Below, one piece after another: positions 31,730-41,420 of a DNA stretch of 64,000 bases. The position numbers and the translations under genes are program-made. Below the pieces are notes generated by a model that was not told the DNA's origin, did not search any database, and saw nothing but the letters and a program-made list of their open reading frames with translations. The DNA is from Neobacillus bataviensis (GTDB lineage: Bacteria > Bacillota > Bacilli > Bacillales_B > DSM-18226). The stretch lies in the NCBI RefSeq assembly GCF_019969725.1, contig NZ_JAHXYW010000003.1, forward strand, positions 248,001 through 312,000, written 5' to 3'. Each line of letters opens with the position of its first letter. Within the stretch, counting starts at the first letter, position 1.

Positions 31730-31757
31730 AAAGCCTGGCCAGTTAAACCAGGCTTTT
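31730..31757 (+). terminator. Terminator of the coat-protein pair
   Basis: AAAGCCTGG and CCAGGCTTT pair around 9 bases, followed by TTCCG. Confidence 0.75.
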
Positions 31758-31766
31758 CCGATTCTT

Positions 31767-34145
31767 TTAAGTTGTTATTCGGGGTACCTTATTCAAATGC
31801 GGCAAGAGCGCCAAAAAACGTTCAAATGGCATTTCGCATGCCTCATACTTTTCAAGTAGGTCAAGCATCGTAACTTGATTCTCGACAATATGTTTTTGGT
31901 AAACCCCTTCGTGCACCAAAGCTTCTAATTCAGATTTATGAGGAGGACAAACTGTATACGCAGCTAGTTCCAGGATTTGTTCGCGGCTCACGGCTGCCTC
32001 TAAATTTACATATTGGCTTAGAAGCTCATGTAAACTTACAGGATAATTTAACGGCAAATGTGAAACTCCCATTCCATCTGTTGAGATAACCACTTGTTCA
32101 TCCCCATTGAATTGAAAACGTCGGAGAATGCGATTGATATTAATTTGTACGACATCGTACTTCATAGATGAAAAAGAATCCTTTGAATTATGAATAACCT
32201 GAACCTTCAATTCCTTTCCCTCCGCTTCTCTAAGTTTATTGAGAGTTAAACCAAAAACCTTGCAAGCATCCTTCAATAATTGCGTTTTCCAAACTTCCAC
32301 TTGTTTTTCAAATTCACCGCTTGCATTTGCTTCTCCTCGAATCGAAAATCTTTCAGCCCCTTTACTCGCAAGCTTTTCATCTATTAATCTCGGTATATCC
32401 TGATAGGTACTAGCCCAGTTACGGTCGCCGCATCCAAGCACCGCAAAACGAACTCCAGTTAATTCCCTTTCATCTGTCTGATCCAGCCATCGGACAAATT
32501 TCCGTGCATTCCTTGGCGGTTTACCGTTATAAGAGGAAGTGACGATAATTACGGCCCCTTCTTTTGGTAAACCTCCTACGTGCTCGTCAAGGGGTACTGC
32601 CTTGCTCTCAATTCCATGCAAGCGGGCATCTTCTGCCAGTTCGCGGGCAATCCGTTCTGCGGTCCCCATATTAGAACCGTACAATACCAGTAATAGTCTA
32701 TTATTAATCCCTGAGATGGAATAACTTTTTCTTTCACTCTGTTTTTCGCGCGTAGTCATTTGTGGATTTTTAGCTTCATTTTCACGTAAACGAACCTGTA
32801 ATGTAAAGTCATCCGGTTTCAACGTTAACGTCTGCTTGACTTTCAACTGATAGTTTCGATAATTAATCAGTTCAAAATGTTGCAAAATCATACCAAGAAC
32901 CAACGTTGCTTCATGAAGGGCAAACTGCATGCCAATACAGGCTCGCTGTCCATTTCCGAAGGGTTTAAAGGCATCGTGTGGAATTTTATCATGATCTTCA
33001 AACCGTTCTGGCCGGAATAGTTCTGCATCTTCTCCCCAAGCTTCTTTATCCCGATGCAGCTGCGGCAGTAATATCGCAACCGTTTCATTTTTCTTAATTG
33101 GATATTTCCCACCAATGACCACATCCTCTTTTGCATAAAGGGCAAATTGCGGGGCTGTCGGATATAGCCGTAATGACTCATTTAAAATCATCCGAATATA
33201 TTTAAGATTCAACACTTGCTCATAGGTTGGAACAGGGTTTGTCAGGACACGGTCCACTTCCTCATAGGCATTCTTAAGAACTTCAGGATTTTCTAACAAC
33301 AAATTTAAGGCAAAGGATAATAATCCGCTCGTTGTTTCATGACCAGCAATTAAGAACGTAATAATCTGAAAGCGAATATTCTCATCGTCTAGCTGCTCCC
33401 CTGTATCTGGATCTTTCGCATTCAGCATCCTTGCGAGCAAATCGGTTTCTCCTTGGTCTCCCTTTGCTTTTCTATCCACAATAATCTGGTCCACTAAAGA
33501 AAACATTGTCCGGATATCCCGCTCAAACTGTTTTTTTGTTCGAAACATGAGTTTGTGCTGAATCGGAAGACGCGTACTCTGATGCATTGCCTCATTGAGG
33601 GCCCGGACCATACTGATGATAAAGGGATTATGGTTTTCACGATAAAAGCTGTTGAAACGATAGTTAAATCCGCATAGACCAATCGTGTCAAGTGTCAGCC
33701 TTGTCATATCATCCGGGACATCAATACTCTCATTTGGATTAAGACGTGCCCATTTTTGAACCAGCTGCATCGCAATGTCTGCCATCATTGAATGGTAGCC
33801 TTTCATGGCTTGCTGACTAAATGAAGGAAGCAGTATATTATGAGCCTTTTTCCAATTAGTCTCCTTAGTCCTGCTGGTAAATAACCCATCATTTCCTAAG
33901 GAACGCAGATTATATAAAGCACCTGCAATACTCTTGTCAAAACGAGGGTCCTTACAAACCTCGTCAACCAATTCATGACCTGATAGGAAGATAAGAGAAA
34001 AACCAAATGCCTCAAACCGAAAGATCGGTCCGTATTCATCAGCGAGTTTACAAAAAGACAGCGTCGGTGTATCTTTATCGATTAATGGTAAGTTACCAAG
34101 GGGACCAAAGGTTTTTGGCTGTGGAATTGCATTAAGATTTCCCAT
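31767..34145 (-). CDS. CYP102-type P450 with truncated reductase domain
   Basis: The P450 half (residues 1-455) is complete: I-helix AGHETTSG (T271), ESLRLYP (E323/R326) and haem cysteine C403 in [12 protein letters not shown] flavodoxin FMN domain follows (about 484-630, [26 protein letters not shown]). The FAD part is damaged. After [10 protein letters not shown] it jumps to a middle segment ([35 protein letters not shown]), losing about 50 residues. It ends at residue 792 where full CYP102 enzymes run to about 1050. The NADPH-binding domain is therefore absent. CYP102 enzymes hydroxylate fatty acids using NADPH; this one cannot take electrons in the usual way. A TetR-type regulator precedes it, as with Bm3R1. 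Confidence 0.88.
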   Translation of the reverse strand: MGNLNAIPQPKTFGPLGNLPLIDKDTPTLSFCKLADEYGPIFRFEAFGFSLIFLSGHELVDEVCKDPRFDKSIAGALYNLRSLGNDGLFTSRTKETNWKKAHNILLPSFSQQAMKGYHSMMADIAMQLVQKWARLNPNESIDVPDDMTRLTLDTIGLCGFNYRFNSFYRENHNPFIISMVRALNEAMHQSTRLPIQHKLMFRTKKQFERDIRTMFSLVDQIIVDRKAKGDQGETDLLARMLNAKDPDTGEQLDDENIRFQIITFLIAGHETTSGLLSFALNLLLENPEVLKNAYEEVDRVLTNPVPTYEQVLNLKYIRMILNESLRLYPTAPQFALYAKEDVVIGGKYPIKKNETVAILLPQLHRDKEAWGEDAELFRPERFEDHDKIPHDAFKPFGNGQRACIGMQFALHEATLVLGMILQHFELINYRNYQLKVKQTLTLKPDDFTLQVRLRENEAKNPQMTTREKQSERKSYSISGINNRLLLVLYGSNMGTAERIARELAEDARLHGIESKAVPLDEHVGGLPKEGAVIIVTSSYNGKPPRNARKFVRWLDQTDERELTGVRFAVLGCGDRNWASTYQDIPRLIDEKLASKGAERFSIRGEANASGEFEKQVEVWKTQLLKDACKVFGLTLNKLREAEGKELKVQVIHNSKDSFSSMKYDVVQININRILRRFQFNGDEQVVISTDGMGVSHLPLNYPVSLHELLSQYVNLEAAVSREQILELAAYTVCPPHKSELEALVHEGVYQKHIVENQVTMLDLLEKYEACEMPFERFLALLPHLNKVPRITT

Positions 34146-34164
34146 ATAAAACTCCTTTCCATCC

Positions 34165-34737
34165 TCACCTAGGATTCTTTTTTCCTAATATTCCGTATAA
34201 AACAAAATCAGCCATTTCATCCGCCATGTTTTCCACAGGTATTTTCTCTTCAATTAAGTCTGCCTGCATTTTTTCAAAATTAAGAATGGACCAAATGGCG
34301 CTCGTTATCCCAAGTTCATATAGAAGGGATTGTATTGGTGATAAATCTTTGTTTGATATTTTTTCTAAAAGCTGTTTCAAATTTTGGTCATGACTATAAA
34401 CCTGCTCCATAAACATTCTTGCCAGCTCCGGATGATTGGGAGACTCTCGGTAAAGAATATTGAAACTTTCGAGGTTGAGTCGAATCAAATCAATTCTTTC
34501 CTTGATTACGTTTTTAACCTCCTCTGGGGTTGGATTGGTTTTAACATGTGTGATATTCCAGATTGAAGGAGTGATGCAGGCAAGAAAAATTTCCTTTTTG
34601 CTTTTAAAATGTTTGTAAAGAGCAGCTTCTGAAACACCAACGCGGCGGGCGATTTCTGCAGTTGTTGCTGCGTTATATCCGCGTTCAGAAAATAATTCGC
34701 GAGCCTTAACAATTATTTTTTCTTTTGTATCCATCAT
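34165..34737 (-). CDS. TetR family regulator of the CYP102 gene
   Basis: This 190-residue TetR regulator has an N-terminal HTH ([40 protein letters not shown]) and a ligand-binding C-terminal domain. It lies 19 bases before the P450 gene on the same strand, matching the Bm3R1-CYP102 and BscR-CYP102 arrangements in which fatty acids release the repressor. The start is set at the first ATG of an ATG-ATG pair; upstream in-frame codons to 34776 lack a ribosome site. A dyad lies just upstream (34765-34784). Confidence 0.85.
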   Translation of the reverse strand: MMDTKEKIIVKARELFSERGYNAATTAEIARRVGVSEAALYKHFKSKKEIFLACITPSIWNITHVKTNPTPEEVKNVIKERIDLIRLNLESFNILYRESPNHPELARMFMEQVYSHDQNLKQLLEKISNKDLSPIQSLLYELGITSAIWSILNFEKMQADLIEEKIPVENMADEMADFVLYGILGKKNPR

Positions 34738-34764
34738 GGTTGACACGTATATCACATCTTTCAG

Positions 34765-34784
34765 GTTAGTGAACACTTACTAAC
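34765..34784. promoter_or_regulatory. Candidate TetR-type operator
   Basis: GTTAGTGAACACTTACTAAC has 7 matching pairs out of 10 (perfect outer six). It lies about 28 bases before the TetR start, a position suited to autorepression of the regulator-P450 operon. Confidence 0.5.
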
Positions 34785-34840
34785 TAAATTTATATATTAT
34801 TCAGAAAATTTAATCTAGGGATTAATGACCTATTTTATTA

Positions 34841-34866
34841 AAAAAACTGCCATTAAAAAGGCAGTT
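34841..34866 (-). terminator. Terminator of the GNAT gene
   Basis: On the minus strand AACTGCC and GGCAGTT pair around 8 bases and are followed by TTTTTT. Confidence 0.8.
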
Positions 34867-34878
34867 CAAGTACAGCAT

Positions 34879-35457
34879 CTATTCAAAATTATCTAATATA
34901 TTTTCATTATGAGAACCTTCTTTAAAGGTCAGAACCTCTTCGACAGGCTGATATGACTCACCATAAAAGTATTGATCCTTATAGGTGTGAATCAAGTCAT
35001 ATGTTTTTTTCATCGCTTCAAAAATCATCTCTTCAGATTCATTGTTTGGCGCCCAATAGAGTATTTCCATTGCATTGATTTCATTGGTCGCCAGCGACCG
35101 CCTTCTGTACCCGATGGAATGGGCATGTTCGAAACCTTCCCGTTTATAATAACGCAGCCGCTTTTCCGTATCACTGTCTTCGTAGTTAACTGGCTCCACT
35201 TCAAGAATAATCGGCTTTCCCTTTTGTTTCATTTTTTCCATTAGTTTATGACCAAGTCCCTGGCCGCGGGCATTTTTTGATACAAAGAGGTAATCGATAA
35301 AAACAAAATTGTCAAGTTCAACGTACATTAAAACATGATTGGGTCCCTCATCCTTATGATAAATATCCGAACGCTCTTTTAGCAGGGTTTCCATATGTTC
35401 TTTTGATTTCATTTCCTCAACTGGAAAGTATTGATTCAATTTTTCATACCAATGCAT
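34879..35457 (-). CDS. GNAT family N-acetyltransferase
   Basis: This 192-residue protein has the acetyl-CoA binding motif NARGQGLGHKLMEKM (about residues 82-96) after beta-strand VFIDYLFVSK. The C-terminal 70 residues are an extra helical part. The acceptor substrate is unknown. A hairpin in the leader hides its ribosome site (35463-35496). It lies 43 bases downstream of the RDD gene on the same strand. Confidence 0.85.
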   Translation of the reverse strand: MHWYEKLNQYFPVEEMKSKEHMETLLKERSDIYHKDEGPNHVLMYVELDNFVFIDYLFVSKNARGQGLGHKLMEKMKQKGKPIILEVEPVNYEDSDTEKRLRYYKREGFEHAHSIGYRRRSLATNEINAMEILYWAPNNESEEMIFEAMKKTYDLIHTYKDQYFYGESYQPVEEVLTFKEGSHNENILDNFE

Positions 35458-35462
35458 AGGTA

Positions 35463-35496
35463 TACTCCTTTATGGAAAAATTTCATAAAGGAAGTA
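35463..35496 (-). promoter_or_regulatory. Hairpin sequestering the GNAT ribosome site
   Basis: On the minus strand TACTTCCTTTATG pairs with CATAAAGGAGTA around 9 bases. The Shine-Dalgarno AAGGAG lies in the 3' arm, 7 bases before the ATG, so the stem would limit translation unless opened. Confidence 0.5.
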
Positions 35497-35500
35497 TGTG

Positions 35501-36304
35501 TTAAATTTCAAACTCCCATTCATCTCTTAAGTTTAAATATAGGAGCAATAGAATGTTTTCTAATTCCCCGTCATCCATCTCTTCCACACCTAAGCCTATT
35601 TTCTGCAGCAAAATACCGGAAATCTGCTTTGTTAATGGATTCCTTTCCGATTCAGGTAATTGCTGAAACCGGCTGACGTATGTACTTATTAGCTTCCAAT
35701 CCTTCATACTGAATGATTTTAACGCCCATTCGTCAATAGATAGCTCATTTTTGGATAAGCCTCTGCTTTCAATTTCTTTTTCTATGGGTGAAAGCTTCTT
35801 TTTCCGTTTCGCCTTGCGCTCGTGGACGACAATTGTGCCTGCAACGAGATCGCCTAGTCTTTTATGCTTTGAATGGAAAAATACCATGATCATGCCCAGT
35901 AAATAAGCTGTAGGCAAGGAATCAATGATCCGCAATAAATTACGGATAAAGCTTGAGAGCAAGGTGATGCTATGGCCATTTTCCTGAATGACTCTAATTC
36001 CCAATATCCTTTTCCCTATCGTCCTTCCGCCTGAAAAAAACTCAAAGGCAAAGAAATAGCCCCAATTAATGATAAACAAAGCAACGATCGTAATGGCAAT
36101 AGGGATTGTATTCTCTGCAAAAAATATCGGAAGAAAAGTTTCATTGTTCATGATAATTACTAAGATAATAATAATTACGGCGTTAACTGCCCATAAAATT
36201 AATTGATCAATTAAAAAAGCGGCTGCCCGGCTCCCTAGACCTGAAAGCTGAAACTGCAGTGATACATATTCTGGTGTTTTGATATCCATTTTGTCCTGAT
36301 TCAA
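35501..36304 (-). CDS. RDD family membrane protein
   Basis: This 267-residue protein has an RDD domain of three helices (GLGSRAAAFLIDQLILWAVN, FFSGGRTIGKRILGIRV, the Arg-Asp-Asp positions) and a charged C-terminal region of about 100 residues. It probably acts in the membrane; some RDD proteins have been reported as ion exchangers. The likely start is TTG at 36304 with AGGGGG 8 bases before it; a downstream ATG (36289) has a weaker site. It is divergent from the SpoIIM-family gene and belongs to the locus that includes MoxR and DUF58. Confidence 0.85.
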   Translation of the reverse strand: MNQDKMDIKTPEYVSLQFQLSGLGSRAAAFLIDQLILWAVNAVIIIILVIIMNNETFLPIFFAENTIPIAITIVALFIINWGYFFAFEFFSGGRTIGKRILGIRVIQENGHSITLLSSFIRNLLRIIDSLPTAYLLGMIMVFFHSKHKRLGDLVAGTIVVHERKAKRKKKLSPIEKEIESRGLSKNELSIDEWALKSFSMKDWKLISTYVSRFQQLPESERNPLTKQISGILLQKIGLGVEEMDDGELENILLLLYLNLRDEWEFEI

Positions 36305-36418
36305 AAGAAGTCCCCCTAAAACAAGGATGATTTTTTCTATTTCTGTTCCTATTTTTCTACAAAATTAACTATAATTAGGAATAGTAATCCAAGCCTGACT
36401 AAACAAGAAGGTGTCGAA

Positions 36419-37399
36419 ATGAATCTAAAGCAATTTATTAAAATGCATCGAGAAGATTGGAAACAGCTTGAACAGCTGATTTCAACTTTAAGTAAAAGCA
36501 GAAAGTCCATTACCGGTGATAATATTACGCAATTTAATCGGCTTTACCAAAAAGCTGCCCAGAATTTATCGTACAGCCAGACCTACTTCCCGAATGATGA
36601 AGTAACGCAATATTTAAACGGACTTGTAGCTAAATCCCATAATCTTCTATACAAGGATCAAGTTTCAAGCTTTAAACAAATTCGTTATTTTTTCGGAACC
36701 AAATTTATCGGCCTGTTTTTAGAACAATGGAAATTCGTTGTTGTTGCTATGTTTCTATTTACCATCGGTGCTTTGGGGAGCTTTATTTCGGTCTATAATG
36801 ATCCCCTCCATATTTATTCTCTAATTCCTGCTAATATCGCTCAAGGAGTTGACCCTGAACAAATAGGCAGTGATCGCGGTGCAGTCAATTCCTCCCTGAT
36901 GTCGGCAAGTATCATGACGAATAACATCAAAGTCGCGATCTTAGCTTTTGCAGGGGGTATTACATTTGGGCTACTAACTGTTTATTTACTTGTTTACAAT
37001 GGCATCCTTATTGGAGCACTTGCTGCCCTATTCTGGCACCATGACAAATCCTATGATTTTTGGGCCTTTATTGTACCCCATGGCATGATCGAGCTTACTG
37101 CTATTTTTATTGCCGGGGGCGCAGGGTTATTAATGGGGTACAAGCTCTTTGTCCCAGGGCAGCTTTCAAGAGGTTACCAATTAAAGAATCAAGCCAAGCG
37201 TTCGGTTCAGCTTCTGTTAGGAACAATTCCGCTATTTGTTATTGCAGGAGTGATTGAAGGTTTTATCACACCCGCCGCAATTTCACTAGAAGCAAAATAC
37301 CTGGTCGCGTTCTTAACTGTTGTTGGCTTAATCCTTTATGTCGTCATTGGTAAGCTAAGACTTACGAAAACTAAAACTATAAAAGGTTTTGATTCATAA
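36419..37399 (+). CDS. SpoIIM family (stage II sporulation protein M-like) membrane protein
   Basis: This 326-residue protein has an N-terminal helical cytoplasmic segment (MNLKKQFI-like start MNLKQFIKMHREDWKQLEQL) and six membrane helices. FAGGITFGLLTVYLLVYNGI and HGMIELTAIFIAGGAGLLMG are SpoIIM-domain motifs. This is the long, non-sporulation subgroup that travels with RDD, MoxR and DUF58 genes, not the true spoIIM. Its 3' end overlaps the end of the DUF58 gene by 23 bases on the opposite strand. Confidence 0.88.
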   Translation: MNLKQFIKMHREDWKQLEQLISTLSKSRKSITGDNITQFNRLYQKAAQNLSYSQTYFPNDEVTQYLNGLVAKSHNLLYKDQVSSFKQIRYFFGTKFIGLFLEQWKFVVVAMFLFTIGALGSFISVYNDPLHIYSLIPANIAQGVDPEQIGSDRGAVNSSLMSASIMTNNIKVAILAFAGGITFGLLTVYLLVYNGILIGALAALFWHHDKSYDFWAFIVPHGMIELTAIFIAGGAGLLMGYKLFVPGQLSRGYQLKNQAKRSVQLLLGTIPLFVIAGVIEGFITPAAISLEAKYLVAFLTVVGLILYVVIGKLRLTKTKTIKGFDS

Positions 37400-38735
37400 T
37401 GTCAATATAATGGGAAACGGCCGTTACTGCTAATTTTTCTTCTTTGGCCTCGATCATTTGGAGGCCTTGTTTTTCCCATTTATTTTTCTCTTTTTTCTTA
37501 ATCAGATTTTGCTGCTGAGCAATACTTTTTAGCATCGCTGTCTGTACATCGATTGGCTCCTCATTTATTCTTTGTTGTAATGACCGATCCTCAATTCCGA
37601 TCATTAAAAACAGATGTCGTTGTCTCAGCTTCTTTAAATAGATAAGGGCACTTTCTTCATGGAGAAAAGTGCGAACATCACTAAATAACAGGAGCAAACT
37701 TCGTTTCTTTTGGACCATTTCTAAATATTGAAGGACTGCAGCAAAATTGGATTCTGCAGCATCTACTTTCAAGTTGTAAATGGCTTGCAGGATTGTCTGA
37801 AGATGAGCCATCCCTTTTGCAGGCGGGACATAAACTTTTATTTCTTTTGAAAATGCCAGCACAGACACATAATCACCCTTTTGAAGGGCGGCCGCTGTAC
37901 AGGTCATTGCCGCCTCAAGAGTTCTTTCTAAGCGGTTTCCCTTCTTCAATTCTGCCCCCATCATTCTTCCGCAATCAATTAAGATCGTGATGTACTTGCC
38001 ATGCTCCGGTTCATACTCATTTGTCATGACTTCATGCAGTTTCGCCGTTTGGCGCCAGTTAATTTTTCGCGGATCATCCCCGACCACATAGCTTCTTATT
38101 TTTGAAAAATCCCCAGCACCGCTTCGCATTCTGCGAATCTTTAACCCTTGATGAAGCAAAAATTGCTGGGCATTTTCTAAATATTGCTTTGTCTCAGTTA
38201 AATCAGGAATAACCTTTATCGAATCGGCTAAATCCACAGTTACTTGCTTTTCCCATAATCCTAATAGACTGCGATAACGAAAATAAAGCTTTTGAATCTC
38301 ATATTTACCTCTTTCCTTTGCCATCGTTTCATAGAGAATCGTTGAGGCAGATTCCTTAGGGATTGAACCAGCAAGCGGAAATCCCTGTTCAAATGACTGT
38401 GGGAGTCCATCTATCAGGCGATAGGAAAAAGGATGTACTGATTCATTTCTTACATTAATTTTGAAAGAATAGTTAATCCCTCTTTCCACTTCTTGTGAAA
38501 GGGAACGACTAAAGAAAAGCTGATTTTTTCTAGGTGAAAATAAAAGATCGGCTAGACTTACCAAAAAAATAAATCCATTTACGTAAAAAACATATCCCCA
38601 TGAAACACCCCAAACAGATCCAATCGTTAAGAAAAGAGAAAGTATCAAAAATAGGAGCAATAATCGTTTGGTCGGCAATATCCCTCTATCTTGGAACAGG
38701 AACCGATCCCACAAGCTCTTCAATGATTTGGTCAA
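37377..38735 (-). CDS. DUF58 domain protein
   Basis: The protein is 453 residues: two N-terminal membrane helices (LLLLFLILSLFLTIGSVWGV), then a DUF58/VWA-like domain with RSGAGDFSKIRSYVVGDDPR and KINWRQTAKLHEVMTNEYEP. It works with MoxR AAA ATPases. The start is probably TTG at 38733-38735, with GGAGGGAG 6 bases before it; an ATG at 38759 in the same frame lies within the ribosome-site region. It overlaps the moxR-like gene by 50 bases, indicating translational coupling. Confidence 0.88.
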   Translation of the reverse strand: MTKSLKSLWDRFLFQDRGILPTKRLLLLFLILSLFLTIGSVWGVSWGYVFYVNGFIFLVSLADLLFSPRKNQLFFSRSLSQEVERGINYSFKINVRNESVHPFSYRLIDGLPQSFEQGFPLAGSIPKESASTILYETMAKERGKYEIQKLYFRYRSLLGLWEKQVTVDLADSIKVIPDLTETKQYLENAQQFLLHQGLKIRRMRSGAGDFSKIRSYVVGDDPRKINWRQTAKLHEVMTNEYEPEHGKYITILIDCGRMMGAELKKGNRLERTLEAAMTCTAAALQKGDYVSVLAFSKEIKVYVPPAKGMAHLQTILQAIYNLKVDAAESNFAAVLQYLEMVQKKRSLLLLFSDVRTFLHEESALIYLKKLRQRHLFLMIGIEDRSLQQRINEEPIDVQTAMLKSIAQQQNLIKKKEKNKWEKQGLQMIEAKEEKLAVTAVSHYIDIMNQNLL

Positions 38736-39615
38736 CGGTTGCTCCCTCCAATTCCACATGCGGGGATAATTGAATCCGGTGTCTTAGGGCCGGTTTGGCC
38801 GTCATTTTCACATCATCTGGTGTTACGAAATTTCTCCCATTAAGGAAGGCCCAGGCTTGAGCCGCTTTTCCAATCGATATACCTGCTCTTGTACTTGCCC
38901 CAAAGCGAATCGATTCTGATTCTCTGGTTCTCCGGACAATTTGCATGATATAATCGATCACATTTTCACTTACCGTTACTTTCTCAATCTCTCTTCTAAT
39001 TGAAACAAAAGTATCCATATCCAGAACGTTAGTGATTAAAGTTTCATCAAAGCTTTTTTCAATGACTTGTTTTAGTACATCCTTCTCTTCTTCAAACGAA
39101 GGGAAGTCGATATGTAGTTTAAACAGAAAGCGATCCTGCTGTGCTTCTGGGAGCGGATACGTTCCTTCAAATTCAATTGGATTTTGTGTGGCTACGACAA
39201 AAAATACTTCCGGCAGTTGATAGGTTTCACCTTGGATTGTTACTTGCTTTTCCTCCATCGCCTCCAATAGAGCTGCCTGGGTTTTTGCAGGAGTCCGGTT
39301 AATTTCATCCGCCAATAGAATATTTGTAAAAATAGGACCCTTTATGGTTTGAAACGTACTATCCTTCATATTGTATATCGTGCTTCCTGTGATATCACTA
39401 GGAAGTAAATCAGGGGTGAATTGGATTCGGGTAAAGCTGCCTCCAAGCAAACCTGCCAAAGTCCGAACCATTTGTGTTTTGCCAGTTCCAGGGACACCCT
39501 CAAGCAATACATGTCCTCCTGCTAATATCGCAGATAAAAGGAGCTTTAGATTTAAACTTTGTCCCAATATCCGCTCCTCATATTTATTTAAAAAGGATGT
39601 TAATTCCGTTTTCAT
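38686..39615 (-). CDS. MoxR family AAA+ ATPase
   Basis: This 309-residue protein has Walker A GVPGTGKTQ (about residue 43), Walker B LLADEINRTPAKTQAALLEA and sensor VVATQNPIEFEGTYPLPEAQ. MoxR ATPases are thought to act as chaperones for VWA/DUF58 partners. It overlaps the DUF4350 gene by 4 bases (ATGA) and the DUF58 gene at its other end, so it sits in the middle of a tightly coupled operon. Confidence 0.95.
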   Translation of the reverse strand: MKTELTSFLNKYEERILGQSLNLKLLLSAILAGGHVLLEGVPGTGKTQMVRTLAGLLGGSFTRIQFTPDLLPSDITGSTIYNMKDSTFQTIKGPIFTNILLADEINRTPAKTQAALLEAMEEKQVTIQGETYQLPEVFFVVATQNPIEFEGTYPLPEAQQDRFLFKLHIDFPSFEEEKDVLKQVIEKSFDETLITNVLDMDTFVSIRREIEKVTVSENVIDYIMQIVRRTRESESIRFGASTRAGISIGKAAQAWAFLNGRNFVTPDDVKMTAKPALRHRIQLSPHVELEGATVDQIIEELVGSVPVPR

Positions 39616-40739
39616 CCTGCCTCAACCTCTTTCCTCAATTGATCTAGCTTCTTTGACCAAAGCAAGTATTCCTGCTTACTGATTCTTTCTTTTTCTAAAA
39701 CTTGGGCCAATCCATTGATAAATGGCAGAATTTCACTAGTCGGTATTCGCTGCCACTTTCGCTCCAAATAATTAGGCAGATCCTGCCATTGACGGCTGTA
39801 AGGAATCCCCCATCGTTCTTGGAGAAGGAGTTTTACATAGTCTGCTTGAATGAATATAGAATCATGATAGCGCCTGCCCTTAAGATACCAGGCTGATAAA
39901 GCACGAATTCCTTCATCACTAAAGCGGACTGTTTCCTCCCTTGGCATGAAAATCGGGCCAAACCGCTTTCCATTCAACCATATCCAAAGAATGATTACTA
40001 TCGCTCCCTGAAGGAAAATAAGCAACAACCATTTAGGAAAGGCTGACAAAAACCCTGTGTCATTCCATTGGCCATGAATGTACTCATCTAACAAAATCGC
40101 GTTTGAATTTCCTTCCTTTATTAATAGAAGGATTTGAGACAAATTATCTAACTTTAAGATATTTTGGTTTGTCATCCACTCAGGTGTTACCGCAACAATT
40201 AATTGTCCCTTGCCAAGGGTCCGTTTTAACGCAATTGGACCTAAATGATCATGAAGAAGAATTTTGTCTTGATCACTGGTTTTCAGGCGATGACTACTAT
40301 TCACTAATGATTTTACAACTCTATTTTCACTATCAAATATAGTGTTAGGAGCAGCATCCTTATTGGATACGGTTTTAACGTCAAACATCCCTTTTGGATT
40401 GTCCTTAAATAACAAAATCGTGTTTCCATCCTCCATAAAAGAGACGTATTTTTGCATTTCTCCTTTAGTAAACTGAATAGACGGCTCGATCATAATAAGA
40501 AGTTTATTCTTTACTGTATGGGGCAGCATTTCCGGAGGCTTCCCCCAAATGGCAACATCCGTTTCTTTATTTAAGTATGTATAAATAGCCTTTACACCGG
40601 TGGGAGAGGGAGAATCCGTCACATATCTTGGAAAGGACTGTGGCTTAGGTGAAAAGGTGAAGTAACTTAAAAGGATAAAAAGCATTAAAACCGAAATAAG
40701 CCAAAGCCAAGTATTCCTGCTGGAATATTTATTTTTCAA
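39612..40739 (-). CDS. DUF4350 domain membrane protein
   Basis: This 375-residue protein has a helix near residues 12-30, an extracytoplasmic DUF4350 region (YLNKETDVAIWGKPPE, GNTILLFKDNP), a second helix (LLLIFLQGAIVIILWIWLN) and a cytoplasmic C-terminal part. The family accompanies MoxR-DUF58 operons; its role is unknown. It is coupled by 4-base overlaps to the genes on both sides. Confidence 0.85.
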   Translation of the reverse strand: MKNKYSSRNTWLWLISVLMLFILLSYFTFSPKPQSFPRYVTDSPSPTGVKAIYTYLNKETDVAIWGKPPEMLPHTVKNKLLIMIEPSIQFTKGEMQKYVSFMEDGNTILLFKDNPKGMFDVKTVSNKDAAPNTIFDSENRVVKSLVNSSHRLKTSDQDKILLHDHLGPIALKRTLGKGQLIVAVTPEWMTNQNILKLDNLSQILLLIKEGNSNAILLDEYIHGQWNDTGFLSAFPKWLLLIFLQGAIVIILWIWLNGKRFGPIFMPREETVRFSDEGIRALSAWYLKGRRYHDSIFIQADYVKLLLQERWGIPYSRQWQDLPNYLERKWQRIPTSEILPFINGLAQVLEKERISKQEYLLWSKKLDQLRKEVEAG

Positions 40740-41401
40740 TGGGTCTCCTCCCTCCCTGCTTCTTGATGCTCTTCTTCAAACAGCCAATTTCTAACGCCAT
40801 TTTTAAATGGAAGGAACGCCTCTTTTTCGATCTTTTGTTCGCCATAAGTAACCTCATCGAAAAAAGATGCAAGATTATAAAATTGATCAGCGCTTTCCCT
40901 ATTGACTTTCCGAAGTTCATCATAATAATCCCAATTCGTTTTCCACATTCTTGCCTCAAGCCAACCCTTTTCATGGAAGTAAAGCAATAAAGCTAAGAAT
41001 AAATGGCGGGTTGCTAGTGTGTAATCTGCTAATGTTTCTTGCCGCTTTGCTTCTTGTAAGTGCTGCTGAAACGACCAATTTATTTCCTGTAGTGATTTGA
41101 GCGGTTTTTGCTCCCGATGCAGTTGGTTTCTCCTGCTATTACGGATAAGGAAAAAAGCAACAACCGCTAAACCTATTATTACGATAACAATGATGGCAAT
41201 TAGGATTGGGCCAGATAATCGACTGGCAGATTCGATAGAAGGAAACAAGTTTTCAAGCTTGTTGCTTATCCATTCTTTCGCCCGTTCCCACAATGTTTCC
41301 AGAAAGCCCTTTGTTTGATTGTTGTAGACCTGATATTCCTTCTTATTTAAAATATCTTTTAATGCATCTCGTGCCTTGTTAGCATCCAGCAAAACCATCA
41401 C
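40736..41401 (-). CDS. DUF4129 domain membrane protein
   Basis: The protein is 221 residues with a single central helix (PILIAIIVIVIIGLAVVAFF) and a C-terminal DUF4129 domain (LADYTLATRHLFLALLLYFH, DEVTYGEQKIEKEAF). DUF4129 is typical of transglutaminase/MoxR-associated loci. The start at 41401 gives MMVLLDANKARDALKDIL. It is followed by the DUF4350 gene with a 4-base overlap. Confidence 0.85.
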   Translation of the reverse strand: MMVLLDANKARDALKDILNKKEYQVYNNQTKGFLETLWERAKEWISNKLENLFPSIESASRLSGPILIAIIVIVIIGLAVVAFFLIRNSRRNQLHREQKPLKSLQEINWSFQQHLQEAKRQETLADYTLATRHLFLALLLYFHEKGWLEARMWKTNWDYYDELRKVNRESADQFYNLASFFDEVTYGEQKIEKEAFLPFKNGVRNWLFEEEHQEAGREETH

Positions 41402-41420
41402 CTAACTTTAAATCGGTTAT

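Noticed and set aside
36419..37399. True sporulation gene spoIIM
   Set aside because: The protein is about 110 residues longer than SpoIIM and sits with RDD, MoxR and DUF58 genes, which marks the general SpoIIM-domain subgroup.
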